Shown: positions 30,855 to 42,971 of the stretch, one piece after another | How the letters are laid out: every line of letters begins with the position of its first letter | Position numbering within the stretch: the stretch's first letter is position 1 | From: Dendrolimus kikuchii | Taxonomy: Eukaryota; Arthropoda; Insecta; Lepidoptera; Lasiocampidae | Reading direction: 5' to 3' | DNA: 64,000 bases | NCBI GenBank assembly: GCA_019925095.2 | Contig: CM034390.1 | Location: forward strand, 2,963,501-3,027,500 | Made by a program: the position numbers and the translations under genes | Notes under the pieces: model-generated | What the model was told of the DNA's origin: nothing | Database searches by the model: none | What the model saw: the letters and a program-made list of their open reading frames with translations, nothing else

Positions 30855-31760
30855 TAAACCTACAATTGAGACTGACATGAGATGAGACATTTTCACACTG
30901 AGATGAGAAATTTTGTACTGCCTCCCGAGTAATAAATGTTTTTCCCGCCAAAAAGTTATCCAAATTCTGGAAAAAGTAGAAGTCTGTAGGCGCAAGGTCT
31001 AGTGAGTACGGCGGATAACGGAGAGCTACTAACCCCCGAGGTCGCGCGTTGTCTTGGAGGAGCAGCGGAGACGAGCGATTGACAAATGGTTGCTGACGTG
31101 CGGGCTTCTCCATTATTGTGTTCAGTTCTTCACAGTACTTCTTACGCTTTTGCAGTAATGGTCCTTCCGTTTGGTAAGAAACTGTAATGAATCATTCCGG
31201 CGCTAGATCACCATACAATGACCATCACCTTTCTAAGGGTAAGTTTTCGTTTAGGGCATTCTTTAGGTGCTAAACCAGGATCCAATCAACTTGTTGAGCG
31301 CTTGCGATTGTCAAACAGAATCCATTTTTCGTCGCAGGTAACAATGCAGTTCAAAATTCCTTCCTTTGCGTGCCTGTTGAGCAGTGCAAGGCACGTCTCG
31401 ACGCGTACTTCGCCCTGACGATCATTGAGTTCATGGTTCACCATTTGTCGAGCTTTTTTACCTTGCCAATTTGACGCTAATGGACAAATATCGTTTTGGC
31501 GCTAACGTCGAAAGCTGTTGCTAATTCAGCCATTGAGTACCATCAGCTTCCACAATCGCCTTTAATTCGTCATTGTCGATCAAAGTTCTCAGGTCGAAAT
31601 TTCCAGAACGGAAGCAGGCAAACCAATAACAGGTGGTGCGTTCGTTTGTAGTGTTCGCTCCGTAAACGCCGTTGATATTGCGTGCCGCGTTGCTGCCACG
31701 ACTTTACCCATAATCCACAATTACTCGAATTTTTAACGCATCCATAATGACGAAAATGAT
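30855..31760 (-). pseudogene. mariner transposase pseudogene
   Basis: Minus-strand translation shows an N-terminal block GANTTNERTTCYWFACFRSG resembling the mariner DNA-binding region, and, farther along, LLQDNARPRG and PPYSLDLAPTDFYFF, the second and third catalytic Asp motifs. The distance between these two is about half the usual 34 residues, so an internal deletion is present. Several stops and frameshifts separate the blocks. The terminal inverted repeats were not identified. The element would once have catalysed cut-and-paste transposition at TA. Confidence 0.75.
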
Positions 31761-32240
31761 TCAAATGCGATGAAACCATAAAGCTAATCAATAAATAAAT
31801 GACTAATTTTGAAAAAAGAATTCCATGTTTTTAAAATAAAATTGGAATTCTTAGCCAAAAACAAAAATTATTTTGATTTGAAATGGCCAGTACTGCAGAA
31901 CGGCAATTTCATAGGTAAAAAGACCTATTATATACACACGGACTTGACGGATATGACGATTTTACAAAGGTACTATTTTGCTTAAACGGTTACGAACTTA
32001 AGATACCCTAAAAATTAATAATATTAAAAAAAATAACCATCAGCGCGATCTATATGCGCGGTTTATCTAGATCAGACAGTTACTTACATGCTAATGGTAG
32101 TAACATTAAAATTATGTGCATTTCATATCGTGTTGTCACTGCATTTGAAAGTTACGTATTATTTACAATAATAATTGGTCTCGTTACCATTTGACGTAAT
32201 AATCAATTGTTTACATTGAACAATCAATTTTGTTTTATTT
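31761..32240. other. AT-rich DNA with a small palindrome
   Basis: At about 31817-31855 AAGAATTCCA and TGGAATTCTT form a 10-bp stem around an AT-rich loop; it may be related to the mariner end. The remainder is unassigned. Confidence 0.35.
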
Positions 32241-32252
32241 TTGAATATACAA

Positions 32253-32520
32253 TTTGAATATGCATGAAGAAAGAATGACTAAACAGATATACAATGGATG
32301 GATGCAGAAGTCGTGGAAGGCCACGACACACCTTCCATGATCAAATTGATTGTGTACTAGCAGAAGGTGATGTCAGGAGCCTTAAGAACAGACGAGCGTG
32401 CATGACAAGAGTTATGAATGTCAAAGAAGCAAGTGAGGTGTGTAAAAATAAGCCTAAATGGCGCTCTGTCGTCCGTGCCTACCCCGTAAGGGAACTGGCG
32501 TGAAGTTATGTATGTATGTA
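32253..32520 (+). mobile_element. RTE-t fragment with 12-bp TSD
   Basis: TTGAATATACAA lies at 32241-32252 and 32521-32532. Nine extra bases (TTTGAATAT) separate the left duplication from the element sequence GCATGAAGAAAGAATGAC; they partly repeat the target and look like filler. A GCAAAAGT deletion is present before GGATGGATGCAG. Confidence 0.85.
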
Positions 32521-32532
32521 TTGAATATACAA

Positions 32533-33761
32533 ATATTAATGTAAACTCTACTTAACTTTCAGAACCATTTTCTAAACTTTAAACACACTGTCTTCATTCC
32601 TGTTCTTAAAGAACCATAAAGAAGCGTTCAAACTTACTCTTAACTTTCTACGAATGAGACCGGTACAAAAAAAACTAGAAGTTATAAAATAATATCTTAC
32701 GCTGTCATGAAAGAATCACTGAACTAATTTTGATACTTTTGGTCAGTACGTGTAGACACAGGAACGGAGCATTTCCAAAAATGAGAGGTTATTTCTCGTA
32801 TAAATTTCGTATAATTCGTTTTTTACAAATTCGTTACGCTGGTAAATTTTTAAACGTATATTAATGAAGTAATCAAGTATGAAGTGACTTGAAGTTCGTA
32901 AGTGACGTTTTATCTGTCACTGCTAATGTGACGTGTGACGTTTACGTATATTGTGTCGTTGTTGTTGTCGAAGGCAACTATCCAAAAAGTCAGATCCCGA
33001 ATTGCGTATTGTGTCCGAATAGTACGCAATTTTGATAACAGCGCTAATATAGAGTACTTCCTATGCCAGAAAAGGAGACACTACCCACAGGATAGCAATC
33101 CAAAGTTCACATGAAAGAAGCAAAAACAATTTAACATAAGAAGTACGAAGATGTTTAGCCGATGATTGATGAGAAGAGGTAGGCCCAAGAAATACAGGCT
33201 TCAGGTCGTGAAGGTCGATATCAGCAGTAATAGTCTCAAAACTTGGCTTGGCTTCGAACGCAACCGACATTTAACCCTCGGACGACAATGAAGATTCGTA
33301 CGAAGAATATCTGTCTGCCGATGATTGCAAATGAGTTTCCTGATTTGCATTTTAAATATTAATCTATGGTTAAAAAAAAAACAATGCACAATGCTTCAGC
33401 AGCCACAATGATCATTGTAGTTAACAATGTTACGACAGATTTAAATAATTGCAATTACGTGAATCTCACAACCGTAAGCGGTACGTAAATTACGTACAAT
33501 AAATTTCATAACATCTTGAACAAACAGTCAAAAGTAAATATCTGAATGCCTTAAATATATTGTGAATTGAGGAAAACAACACTTTTTACGTTCAATTAAA
33601 ACTACTTAATTCTTGTACATAAATACGTCACAATCATTATTCTCGAAATATACTGGGTCTGAATTCTATATCAGCAATGTTCAGAACTCCATAAGCGAAA
33701 CCGAATGTGATATAAAAGCTTCAAATAATTTCGGACAGGGGCGGAATCTTCTTATCAACTA
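32533..33761. other. No gene recognised
   Basis: A region near 32880-32960 is rich in GTGACG words. Open frames at 33061-33389 lack motifs. No repeat ends were identified. Confidence 0.3.
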
Positions 33762-34199
33762 CTAGCTGACACGGCAAACTTCGTACCGCATCAGAATCAA
33801 TAAATAAAAAAGCTGAATGATAATTGCAGAATGTTTCAACTTTAGTAAAAAATGTGGTCAAACTTAAGAACATCAAACGTTTGACATTCAAAACCAAAAA
33901 AAATGAGAAAAAAACTTCACTTTTAAATTTAAATTGATTTCGGAACGACTTTTAATTTAATTGATTTCTAAACGACGGGACGAACATCAAATGTTTGACA
34001 GGTAGGAATAGTTTCTAAGGGAAAGCGAAATTGTTGTTTTTACTATATTCCAAGCATTTTTTTCATATTTACTCACTTTTTGAACCTTCCCTGGACTTAC
34101 ACAAATAATATAAAACCAACATTAGCCAAATCAGTCCAGCCGTTCTCGAGTTTTAGCGAGACTAACAAACAGCAATTGATTTATATATATATATATAGA
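33762..34199 (-). mobile_element. Non-autonomous Helitron, both ends intact
   Basis: On the minus strand it starts TCTATATATATATATA and ends GTTTGCCGTGTCAGCTAG. The base before TC is A and the base after CTAG is T, the canonical A|T target. The core includes AACGGCTGGACTGATTTGGC. No Rep/helicase is encoded. Confidence 0.7.
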
Positions 34200-34423
34200 T
34201 TTAGATTATATAACACTTTATTGCTCACCTAAATAACCTCACCTGGAATGAGTTAACTACTGCTAGAAGACAAGCCAAATCCTCACCGTGCTTTAAAAAT
34301 CAGGTTCAGAAGCATTACTTTTCCACTGTGTATAATAATTCCTAATGCTATTGTGACGTGGGGGGAAGAGTCAGCTCCTCCTCCTTGGCCACAGAATCGC
34401 TTTAGATGGGTCAATGGACTGTA
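34200..34423. other. No feature seen
   Basis: Short gap between the Helitron and the next RTE-t copy; nothing recognisable. Confidence 0.4.
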
Positions 34424-34435
34424 GAAGATAATTAT

Positions 34436-34929
34436 ACATACATACATAACATCACGCCAGTTCCCTTGCGGGGTAGGCACGAACAACAGAGCGCCATTTA
34501 GGCTTATTCTTACACACCTCACTTGCTTCTTTGACATTCATAACTCTTGTCATGCACGCTCGTCTGTTCTTAAGGCTCCTTACATCACCTTCTGCTAGTA
34601 CACGATCAATTTGATCATGGAAGGTGTGTCGTGGCCTTCCACGACTTCTGCATCCATCCACTTTTGCATTGTATATCTGTTTAGTCATTCTTTCATCATG
34701 CATTCTTTCCACATGCCCGAACCACCGGAGCATTCCTTTCCTTACCTTCACCCCGACACTCTCTTTCAGACCAACTCTCTTTCTTACTTAGGTATTACGT
34801 TCGCGGTCCGCGAGCGTCACTCCGCAGATTTTGCGCAGTGCTCGCATCTCGACCGCGTTTACTCTACTTTCATGCTCTCTCTTCCATACCCAACTCTCGC
34901 TTCCATACGTGAGCGTAGGTAGCACCGCG
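34436..34929 (-). mobile_element. RTE-t fragment with 12-bp TSD
   Basis: Extends up to the GCTACCTACGCTCACGTATGG region and does not carry the 19-bp deletion of the copies at 26451 and 47271. GAAGATAATTAT lies at 34424-34435 and 34930-34941. Confidence 0.9.
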
Positions 34930-34941
34930 GAAGATAATTAT

Positions 34942-35706
34942 GTAGTATATAATGTATCCAATCTGTTCCGTGGCAACCGTTGAACTTCTATGCACAAAAG
35001 GGTACACTGGCCTGTCGAAGCCCTGGAAACTCTTCAAGTCAAGTAGTTACACAGCTCTAATATTAACAAGATCGGTAATTGTCCGCGTCTGGTATATGTT
35101 GGCAGGTTTTCTTAGGCAAAGTAAAGGTAGCCTTGGTCCCCAGCGGGAGCATGTCAATTTAATAAATTTAAAGGAAGTTTTGAAACGTATGGAGTAATTT
35201 TTATACAAGAAATTATGACCAGCTGATATTTAATTTCGTGCAAGAACCAAACTTCACCGCCGTCACACTTTTTTTTAAACTTTTCAAAGTGACATAGTTT
35301 ACTAGATATATTAGTACTGGTCATTGGCTTTGTCTATGTTTTTTTGTAACGGTGCGCAAGTGCAACGTTACACTATTGTATAAGAATATGTATGTTTGTA
35401 TTGTCATTTGTATATATACGTCTGTGTATATGTATGTGTATATACATATGTTTATATTTATTTACTTTGTTTTTGTACTTAAATGTGCGCGTGTGAATTT
35501 TCCCGAGAGCGGCTTGAAGTTTTTCGGATGCATAAAAATTTGCTTATTCCCACATAGTTTCCACTACAACGATAGCTTAATTTTTTTTTAAATTCTCCGA
35601 TACATTGTGACCCGGGAATCCTGCGGGAATTTCAATTCATGCAGGGACGAAGTCGCGAGTATATCCCAGTAATATATTATAAATCATAATCCGCCATTTA
35701 AGTAAA
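34942..35706. other. AT-rich DNA, weak Helitron trace
   Basis: At 35595-35660 the words GGGAATTTCAATTCATGCAG and GGACGAAGTCGCGAG look like the 3' part of a Lep1-like Helitron without its CTAG end. A TATGTA-rich stretch lies at 35388-35455. Otherwise nothing is recognisable. Confidence 0.35.
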
Positions 35707-35947
35707 TCTATACTAATATTATAAAGCTGAAGAGTTAGTTTGTTTGTTTGTTTAAACGCGCTAATCTCAGGAACTGGTCTGATTTGAAAAATTCTTTCAG
35801 TGTTGGATAGCCCATTTATCGAGGAAGGCTATAGGCTATATATCATCACGCTAAGATCAATAGGAGCGGAGCACCAATGAAGAATGTTTCAAAATCGGAG
35901 GGTTTTGAAAGCAAATTCCATGCGGACGACGTCGCGGGCACAGCTAG
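35707..35947 (+). mobile_element. Lep1-type Helitron, complete
   Basis: Starts A|TCTATACTAATATTATAAAG and ends GGGCACAGCTAG|T. The interior contains GTTTGTTTGTTTAAACGCGC, GATTTGAAAAATTCTTTCAG and GCGGACGACGTCGCGGGC, hallmarks of the lepidopteran Lep1 group. It is non-coding and 241 bp long. Confidence 0.85.
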
Positions 35948-36660
35948 TGTATTATATAAATTAAATAAACTGCATCAAGTGCATTCGTGAAGACAGAGTG
36001 AAAGTGAGGAGCAGCTGCATTTCATGCCCATTAATCAGGTACTTGCGTACTCAATTTCAAGTTCCCGTCCAAATTGTTCCATATTATTTTTCCTGCAAAA
36101 TTGATCCTGATGTATGTAGACCTATTTACATATAGACGACCACATTGTACGAATCGTGTAAGCGGGACAGAGCTAAGGATGCACAGCAAGCAACATTGCC
36201 TTTTGCGCTTGCGAATAAAGTTCAATATATATTATTTACACGTCGAAAACCGATCTAACTTGTCTGCGCAAACCAAGAATTATAATTTCTGTACACTACT
36301 GTACCTCGTAACCGCCATTCATGTAACAGAGTTGTCAAGAAAAATCAGTATATGTGGGCAAGTGGTATATCGTCAGCCAGATCTTGAAATATGACTTAAC
36401 ATGATGAGTCAATAGGTGGCAAGATATTATAGCTTCCAAACTGGAAAAAAAATGTTTTCCCCCTCCAACAAAAAATGAGCTTGTAAAGTTTCAACAAATA
36501 CTTTCAACGATAATTGTTTTGTTAAAATTCGTTGAGTAATTTTAAGATAATAGTGAAGCGGACACCTGTTGTACTAATATTTAACATTTTTACGTATAAA
36601 GGCGTTAAATTAATATTTTATCGTCTTACTTTAAAAATATCATCAGCATGAAATTATTTA
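35948..36660. other. AT-rich DNA, no feature seen
   Basis: Open frames on both strands (36031-36394) have no recognisable motif. Confidence 0.35.
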
Positions 36661-36970
36661 AGAGTTTGACTCTTGTCGGTGGAGCCTCCTCCAATCGTCT
36701 CTATTCTCGGCCAGCTGGTTCACTTCTCTATGCGACACGACACTTATCCTTTCCTTTATTTGGCCGATAAACGACCTTCTAATCTTTGCCTTCCATTATC
36801 TTACAGAGAAGGGCGTCGTGTCGAAGTGAATGTCCAAACATTCTTCCTCTTCTTTCTTCTATGCATTTTAGAATTGCACGCCTTTCTTTTACTATGGTCA
36901 ACACTTTTTCATTGGTCTTCTTCTTCTTCTTCCAGCTTATTCTTTTCATACGCCGCCAATACCCCATTTC
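36661..36970 (-). pseudogene. LINE C-terminal remnant (RTE-like)
   Basis: Minus-strand frame includes YWRRMKRISWKKKKKTNEKV and ERRGRMFGHSLRHDALLCKI, which resembles the RRM-RI-W...GH-LRHD-LL-I-EG block near the C-terminus of RTE-type LINE proteins. It differs from RTE-t, so it belongs to another family. The frame decays after EGKD. Confidence 0.65.
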
Positions 36971-37236
36971 GTATGCCTCTTCTATTAAAAAAATTAAATA
37001 AAATAATTTCTTTTAAAAATATCATGACAGAAATAATTTTAATTACTGTTTAAATAATAAAATAATGCGCTGCTATTTCACTCGTTTCGTTTCTTCTTCT
37101 TCGTTCTTCTTCTACTTCATTTACTTCAAAATTATGACGTCACAGTTTTGTACGTACAAAAACTATGAGACCGCGACGTTTTATTTGATGATAAAAAGGA
37201 TCACAGTTGATTTGACTGTCATTTAGCCTACTTATA

Positions 37237-38233
37237 CACATACGGACAAAATTAGTGGAACGGTAGTAAAAACCCCAAAAAATAAAATAAAAAATACAAA
37301 CTTTTTTCAAAATCCTGACTGGTTATATATATTTTTTTAATGTAGTTCTCATTTGAAAAAAGAAAAAACTGACAGGCTTTTTTTCGTTGATTTGTTCTTG
37401 TTCAACAACATTCGTAGCTTGCCCAGACGGATGGAACCTGTAGTCATAGCACGGAGAGGAAACACATTTTAATATTAAAATCCATAAATTTTTCAACTTT
37501 ATATCGAGCGGTGAAAAGCTATATGCTTTAAGCGACATTTTGTGGCATGCATAAAATGTTGGGCTTTTATCATTTTAATGTCTCAAACTTAAGAAAATAC
37601 AAGGAACGTAATTGAAAATTAAATCTATAGGTGTACTTCTTTTTAAAGTATGGTATAAAGTTGATTGAATATGCGTTTTTCTAGTAATTTGTAACTTGAA
37701 AGTTTTCTTCCTACACATTTCTAAATGTCGCTTAAAACAAATAGCATTTCACCCCTCGATATAATTTTTCTTCGACTTTAATAAGTCAACACGAAATCTG
37801 AAATAAGTTTTCTTACTATATTTCTTTATTTTTCATTAAAAATTACTTTAAGTTCCTCAAACACCACATAAAGATATGTTAATTTAGTTTGTATCTTAGT
37901 TCCTAGACGGCCTCTGTGGTCGAGCGGTTAAGTCTTAGCGGACCGAACTCGCTGGAAAGCAGAGGCTCCGGGTTCGATTGCTGGTTTCGAATACTAATTT
38001 TCTGTTATTTACTATGATCTGGGTGTCTGGGATCGGCCCCAGAGTGGTCCGATGTATATTACCTATAACACAAGCGTAACTTGCTTAGCTTGGGGATATA
38101 CAATGTATGTGTTTATCTGACGATTATTTATTTACTTATCCTAATTATTAATATTATACATTCAATCCATATTATTTATAATATAAGTACCACTTTCCTA
38201 TTTTTTCTGTTCCGCTAATTTTGTCCGTATGTG
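37237..38233. mobile_element. Tc1-like non-autonomous element with nested SINE
   Basis: Inverted ends CACATACGGACAAAATTAG (left, 37237-37255) and its complement at the right (ending 38233), continuing GTGGAAC versus CGGAAC. TA flanks both sides (37235-37236, 38234-38235). Inside, two ~47-bp arms (37494-37542 and 37723-37773) containing TTTAAGCGACATTT form an inner inverted repeat. A T1 SINE at 37908-38134 interrupts it. No transposase motif. Confidence 0.8.
37908..38134 (+). repeat. tRNA-derived SINE, family T1
   Basis: A box in TGTGGTCGAGCGGT, B box GGGTTCGATTGC, and the tail TAACACAAGCGTAACTTGC. The 5' tRNA-like part (AAGTCTTAGCGGACCGAACT) differs from the other T1 copies, suggesting a subfamily. 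Confidence 0.8.
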
Positions 38234-39780
38234 TAGTAGAAATGATATGAAACGCGAAACTGGGTTCGTTACCCGTGGCGCTGGTGCAGACGACGCGACC
38301 TACACTATCAGCGGTTATCGGTCGATATACCGCGGCGAAAGTCCACCTGCCCCATTGTCCATCACTTTGCGGCTGTGTGACATCACTGATTATTACTGCG
38401 TACACACACACATAACGTCGTGTAACACGTAGTCACAAACATGCTCTATGAAAGAGAAATCAAAACGCACATCGAAATTATGAAGAATGAGTTTTAAGAG
38501 CCCACCTTATCCAATAGGGTTGATATTTAACAACCTACATTACCCTAAATATATTCCGTTAGTTTGCCGAAATACAAGAGTTTTTCAGGCAATTTTTGAA
38601 CTGAAAAATGCACGATTATTTCATAAAAACCAAAATGCAGTTATTTTTACATAATTATGGTTTACTAGATATTAGTTTCGCTGACCAACGATGGGTGTGG
38701 TCCTCCAGCATTTTGGGAGTTGTGCAGAGGGTTAACGCCCCACTCACGGAAAAAACCTACTGTTGTGAAACCGAAAACGAGAAATTGTTCTCGTTTCGGA
38801 GGTCAAGACCCACTTTGGGTCGCTGAGCCAACGGAGTAAGAGTAAGTAAGTAAAATATTAGTTTTGTTTCAAATAAATAATATTAGATCAAGTCTCACGT
38901 GAACAGATTATCTTCTAGGTAAGCGTACTACATCTTAGACTGCATTTCGACATGACATCAGGTGCAATGTCAGTCAAAAGCGAACCTATACAATATTAAA
39001 AAGATTCAAATTTATTAAAAGTTTTATTATTTCCATACTTTTTCATTGCAGTTGGGGATAGACGTGCAGTCACATTTTACTTTTACAATCGGTAATTTGT
39101 GTAACAATGAATAGTGCGAAGGGTGGACTCTTAAGAAAAAAGTACAAGATCAGTGTAGTTGATGAAACAACCACGTATAAAGACAACAGACAAGACCAAG
39201 AACAAAACTTAGAAGTGTGAATTTGTTGGTGATAAAACAAACAGCCAAGACGATACAAACAAAAATTGAAGCCAATTAACAGGAAGTTATTCATTTCAGT
39301 ATAAAACTACTGGACATAAACTCGCACGTCTATGATGTGTGTATTTAAAGCTTGCTCTCAAGATAGGTAGGTATAACACAAATATTGCGTAACGTTGTAA
39401 ACTATTACCGAAAACTGTACAAGTCAAATGTAAAGTTTTGTATATTCACATAATTGATTTTGTGATGGCGCACGAGGACTGATTTAAATGTCAAATTTTA
39501 TCCCAACGCGACACGTAACAGCTTTGATGAAAACTATGTCACTGTAACCACCATAGCACCGTGTAGCAACTATGCTCCCACATTATCCTCAGCATTTGCA
39601 TTTTAAATAAATATTTGTATGCAAACAACCCCATTTCATTGCAATGTTGTTGAACAAGATCCGATTATACAAGAGTTTCTCAACAATAGATTATGGACAT
39701 AAATTAATATGTTCACTTACTACTGGGCTTCGTTATGCGCATCCCAGCTTTAAATCCCGATTGCTTCGGACTCTGGGAGT
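38234..39780. other. No gene recognised
   Basis: Open frames at 38229-38432 (both strands), 38608-38826 and 39070-39294 lack motifs and conserved character. The 38260-38400 part is somewhat GC-richer. Confidence 0.3.
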
Positions 39781-39786
39781 TGCTTT

Positions 39787-40077
39787 TTGACTTTTTTTTG
39801 TATCTTCTTCGACATCTCTCGTCTTGGAAGCATTGCTACGCATGTCATCTCACACAATGTAAAGCCAACATTTCTTGGTGCTACTCCTTCTACAGATCTC
39901 GTGGAGGAGGCATGGCTAGGCAGTTGTTCCCCATATAACTATCCGGCTATCATAAGACGTGACCTCACAAGCGTAGGTAACACTTCTGCAGGTTGGACCA
40001 CCAACTACTGGGTCTATATGAAGGAAGGTTTACAGAGAGATATATTCTACATTCCATTACATAATGGTTATACGTGA
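39787..40077 (+). other. Unassigned open frame, no ATG start
   Basis: A 96-codon open frame without an ATG at its beginning (TTG) reads, in part, HNVKPTFLGATPSTDLVEEA and ends YIPLHNGYT. I recognise no domain. The opposite strand is also partly open. It may be chance or an old element fragment. Confidence 0.2.
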
Positions 40078-40079
40078 AA

Positions 40080-40694
40080 AAATTAATGTCATGTAAAAGA
40101 CTCGCTGTCAAAATCGTAAAAAGTATGTGTCTCTCTAACGTTTGAATTTTTGAACTATGACTTGAAAGATTCTGTAAAACATCAAGTAGTAGTAAACTTA
40201 ACAGATCACTTTCTAAGAAAATTATTTTGTAAAAGATCACGAGAAAATCGTGAGAAATCGTGACTATGGTAAGCCCTCGAGTTCTCGAAACACTTTCTTA
40301 TCGCACTCGTATCATAAACCATAACACACTATTAAATTCTATAATCAAATAACAAACACAGTACTGTTAGCGTCTATAGAACTAATCATATGGGCTATTC
40401 GTCGTCAGCCAATCGTAGTCAGTGGACTGGAGTGTCTGGACGTTTGCGCTAGACATAGATACTAGTCCTCCGCGTTCCACTTCCATCCCGCCCCTGCGAG
40501 CGATATTACGCAGGTAGTGGGTCTATCGGACTGCACGTCCTATACTAAATCCACCGAGACGCAGTTTTCACTTCAGGAGTCGTTTGTTTCATCGGTTTTG
40601 TTGTCAATTTTTCTAGCTTTCTAGTTTTCTAACAAGAATCCTAATTTCGGATTTTATCCATAAGATAAACTCCGAGCTAAAATTTATGAACCAA
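40080..40694. other. No gene recognised
   Basis: A GC-richer patch at 40425-40570 (CGCGTTCCACTTCCATCCCG) is not assigned; the rest is AT-rich. Confidence 0.3.
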
Positions 40695-40790
40695 TCCTGC
40701 CGTCAGCGTCCATGTCTCAGCCCCGTATGTTAGCACCGGGACGACGCTATGCTCGAAGACTTTCATCTTCAAGCATTCTAGCTGACACGC
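40695..40790 (-). pseudogene. RTE/BovB-like LINE fragment
   Basis: Minus-strand codons give LECLKMKVFEHSVVPVLTYG followed by AETWTLTA, the VLPVLTYGAETW block found after the RT palm of RTE-type LINEs. Only about 30 codons survive. It is distinct from RTE-t (TLTYGCESWVW). Confidence 0.6.
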
Positions 40791-40852
40791 TATCATCCAG
40801 ATCTATATTATCCAAAATGACGAGATCTTCTTTGAGCACAATAATGACAATA

Positions 40853-41083
40853 ACTTAGGGGCCTCGCCATTCGTTTTAGGATAACGGACAGTTCACCCGC
40901 CACCCTTATCCAAGGCGGATTGACAAGTTTGACACACCAGTAATCTGGATGTGTAAGTTCCATTACGATGTGGTAATTGTAACAAAATGCATATGAGACT
41001 AAGCACATGTTCCCGTTAAGAATTCGAACGCAAGACATTTTAATCGCGAGTGCGTCAGACACTTTCGCCACCTTGGCTTTTTA
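40853..41083 (-). repeat. tRNA-derived SINE, family T2, diverged
   Basis: Minus-strand head AAGGTGGCGAAAGTGTCTGA and a decayed B box (GCGTTCGAATTC). The body is collinear with other T2 copies through ATCCAAGGCGGATTGACAAG on the plus strand. Confidence 0.5.
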
Positions 41084-41502
41084 TTAGCATAAATTGGTCA
41101 AATAGAAACAACACAGCGGCGAAGCGCTCGTAACACCATAAACTGCAAAAACAATCCTTGACCTTCTTCTATTTTTAATACCTACATAAAAAGCTTACAC
41201 AAATATCTACTTATTCGTATGTTTCATGACCTATCATCCCAAAAATAACATCTAGATCAACATGTTTTTTATTTGACTTAATTTGTTTCTTATTATCTGT
41301 CACCTCTGTGCATGTTATGCCATTTTATATGGTGACTAATATAGATGAAATTGGAAAGTCTGTATAAGCATCTGATACATGCGTGCAGCATCTTACTATT
41401 CATTTACTTGCCTCCCTTATCATTGATAGAAATTTGATATTACTTGTAGCTTACGTTGAATGATGCCCTAAAGAACAGTACGATAAGGGAACGTTGTATA
41501 TA
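41084..41502. other. AT-rich DNA, no feature seen
   Basis: No repeat or coding match was recognised. Confidence 0.4.
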
Positions 41503-41813
41503 TTTTTTTTATAGCAGGAGTTCAGCAGACAGGCAGACGACCCACTGGGTGGAAAGCGGTTACCATCGCCTATGGACATTTGCAACACCAAAGGTGCTAC
41601 AAATGCGCTGCTGCTCTCTTAAGTGAGTCTGGAACCTGGTCACTAATGCCGGAACACAACTGAAAGTTGTTATGGCGGCATGCGCTAGACCAGGGGTGGT
41701 AGCCATCCAGTCGGGCAAATGCCCTACCACCTGGCTGTGGGTTGTTTAGTCACCTCTTACGACAGGCCGCCCGGCCGCAGGAAATTGTATTCTTTCTCCG
41801 TTCCTGCACGGAT
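41503..41813 (-). repeat. P310 poly(A) retroelement, full length
   Basis: Both ends are canonical. On the plus-strand right it is followed immediately by an RTE-type LINE fragment, then by another P310 copy in the same orientation. Confidence 0.8.
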
Positions 41814-42126
41814 TAGTTTGAAAGAAGATATAATAACAAGAGTTGAGAAAGGAAAGTAAAGGTGGTTTGGACATGTAAACAGAATGGATGAAAAGAGATT
41901 GACTAAACAAATGTATGGCAACAGTGTGAGTGGTAGATTTGGCGCTGGTAGACCACGACGTACCACGATAAAATCGCAGTGTCTTAAAGAATGGCCAAGT
42001 AAAAAACACCTATAATAAACATGTTTGAATATAGACGAAGCAAAATATGTAAATATGTTAAGGTCGTAGCAAGTGGGAATCCATCGAGTCTGTCTACCCC
42101 TATGACGACAGGCGAGATAAATGTAT
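41814..42126 (+). pseudogene. RTE-like LINE 3' end, second family
   Basis: Plus-strand codons give RWFGHVNRMDEKRLTKQMYG and GAGRPRRTT, the same blocks as RTE-t but clearly diverged, then a decayed end and GATAAATGTATGTAA. Two stops interrupt it. It lies between two P310 copies. Confidence 0.65.
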
Positions 42127-42128
42127 GT

Positions 42129-42611
42129 AATTTTTTTTAATTTTTTTATTGCAAGAGTTCAACAGACAGGCAGACGGCCCACTTGGTGGAAAGTGGTTAC
42201 CATCGCCTATGGACATTTGCAACACCGAAGGCGCTATAAATGCGCTGCTGGTCTCTTAAGGGAGACTGGAACCTGGTCACTAATGCCGGAACACAACTCA
42301 AGGTTGTTATGACGACATACTTTAAACCAGGGGTGGTAGCCATCCAGTCGGGAAAATGCCCTATCACCTGGCTGTGGGTTGTTTGGTCGCCTCTTACGAC
42401 AGGCCGCCCGGCCGCAGGAAATTGTATTCTTTCTCCGTTCCTGCATGGATAAAATAAAATTTGTCGGTAATCTTTTCATACAACAGCGAAAAAGATGGCG
42501 CTGCGATCGTATCTTTTTTGGAAACTACTGAACTTGTATGAATGAAACTCGACACAGTGGTGGCTTTTAACCCGAATTCACTTAGAATACATTTTATCCT
42601 GATAAATAACG
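42129..42611 (-). repeat. P310 with ~160-bp 5' extension
   Basis: The P310 unit is 42129-42450; the extension 42451-42611 matches 24416-24573 up to the word GATAAATAACG, after which the two loci diverge. One difference is ATGGCG at about 42494. Confidence 0.8.
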
Positions 42612-42971
42612 ATAATAATAATTAGTAGTTACGTAAGTAGTGTTGGGAACGGTTAGTAAAATATGGGAACTAGCCATTAATGTAAAAATAGTGCTTCATA
42701 GTAATCTTATGAATGGCTTGTTTCGGAATTCTGTTTATGAATAAGGACCGCGTTTAGTTTGACTCATGATCAGGTTCCAATATTTTAGTATTCCTTTTTA
42801 CCCTATTGTTATTTATATTTTTACCCTACCATTGTTACAAAGTTGTCATTATTCGTATAGTTTATGTTAAACTTCATCCAGCGTAAGGCCAAGTGAATAA
42901 ATTGGAACACTTTATTGCATAACATTCTAATGTTATGCAATAAAGTTTGTTCAATATTATGTATGAACTGT
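42612..42971. other. AT-rich DNA with a weak repeat trace
   Basis: TTTTACCCTACCATTG and AAGTTGTCATTATTCG near 42820-42860 resemble 53588-53625 (TTTTACCTTACCATTG), so an old unnamed repeat is present at both places. Nothing else is recognisable. Confidence 0.3.
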
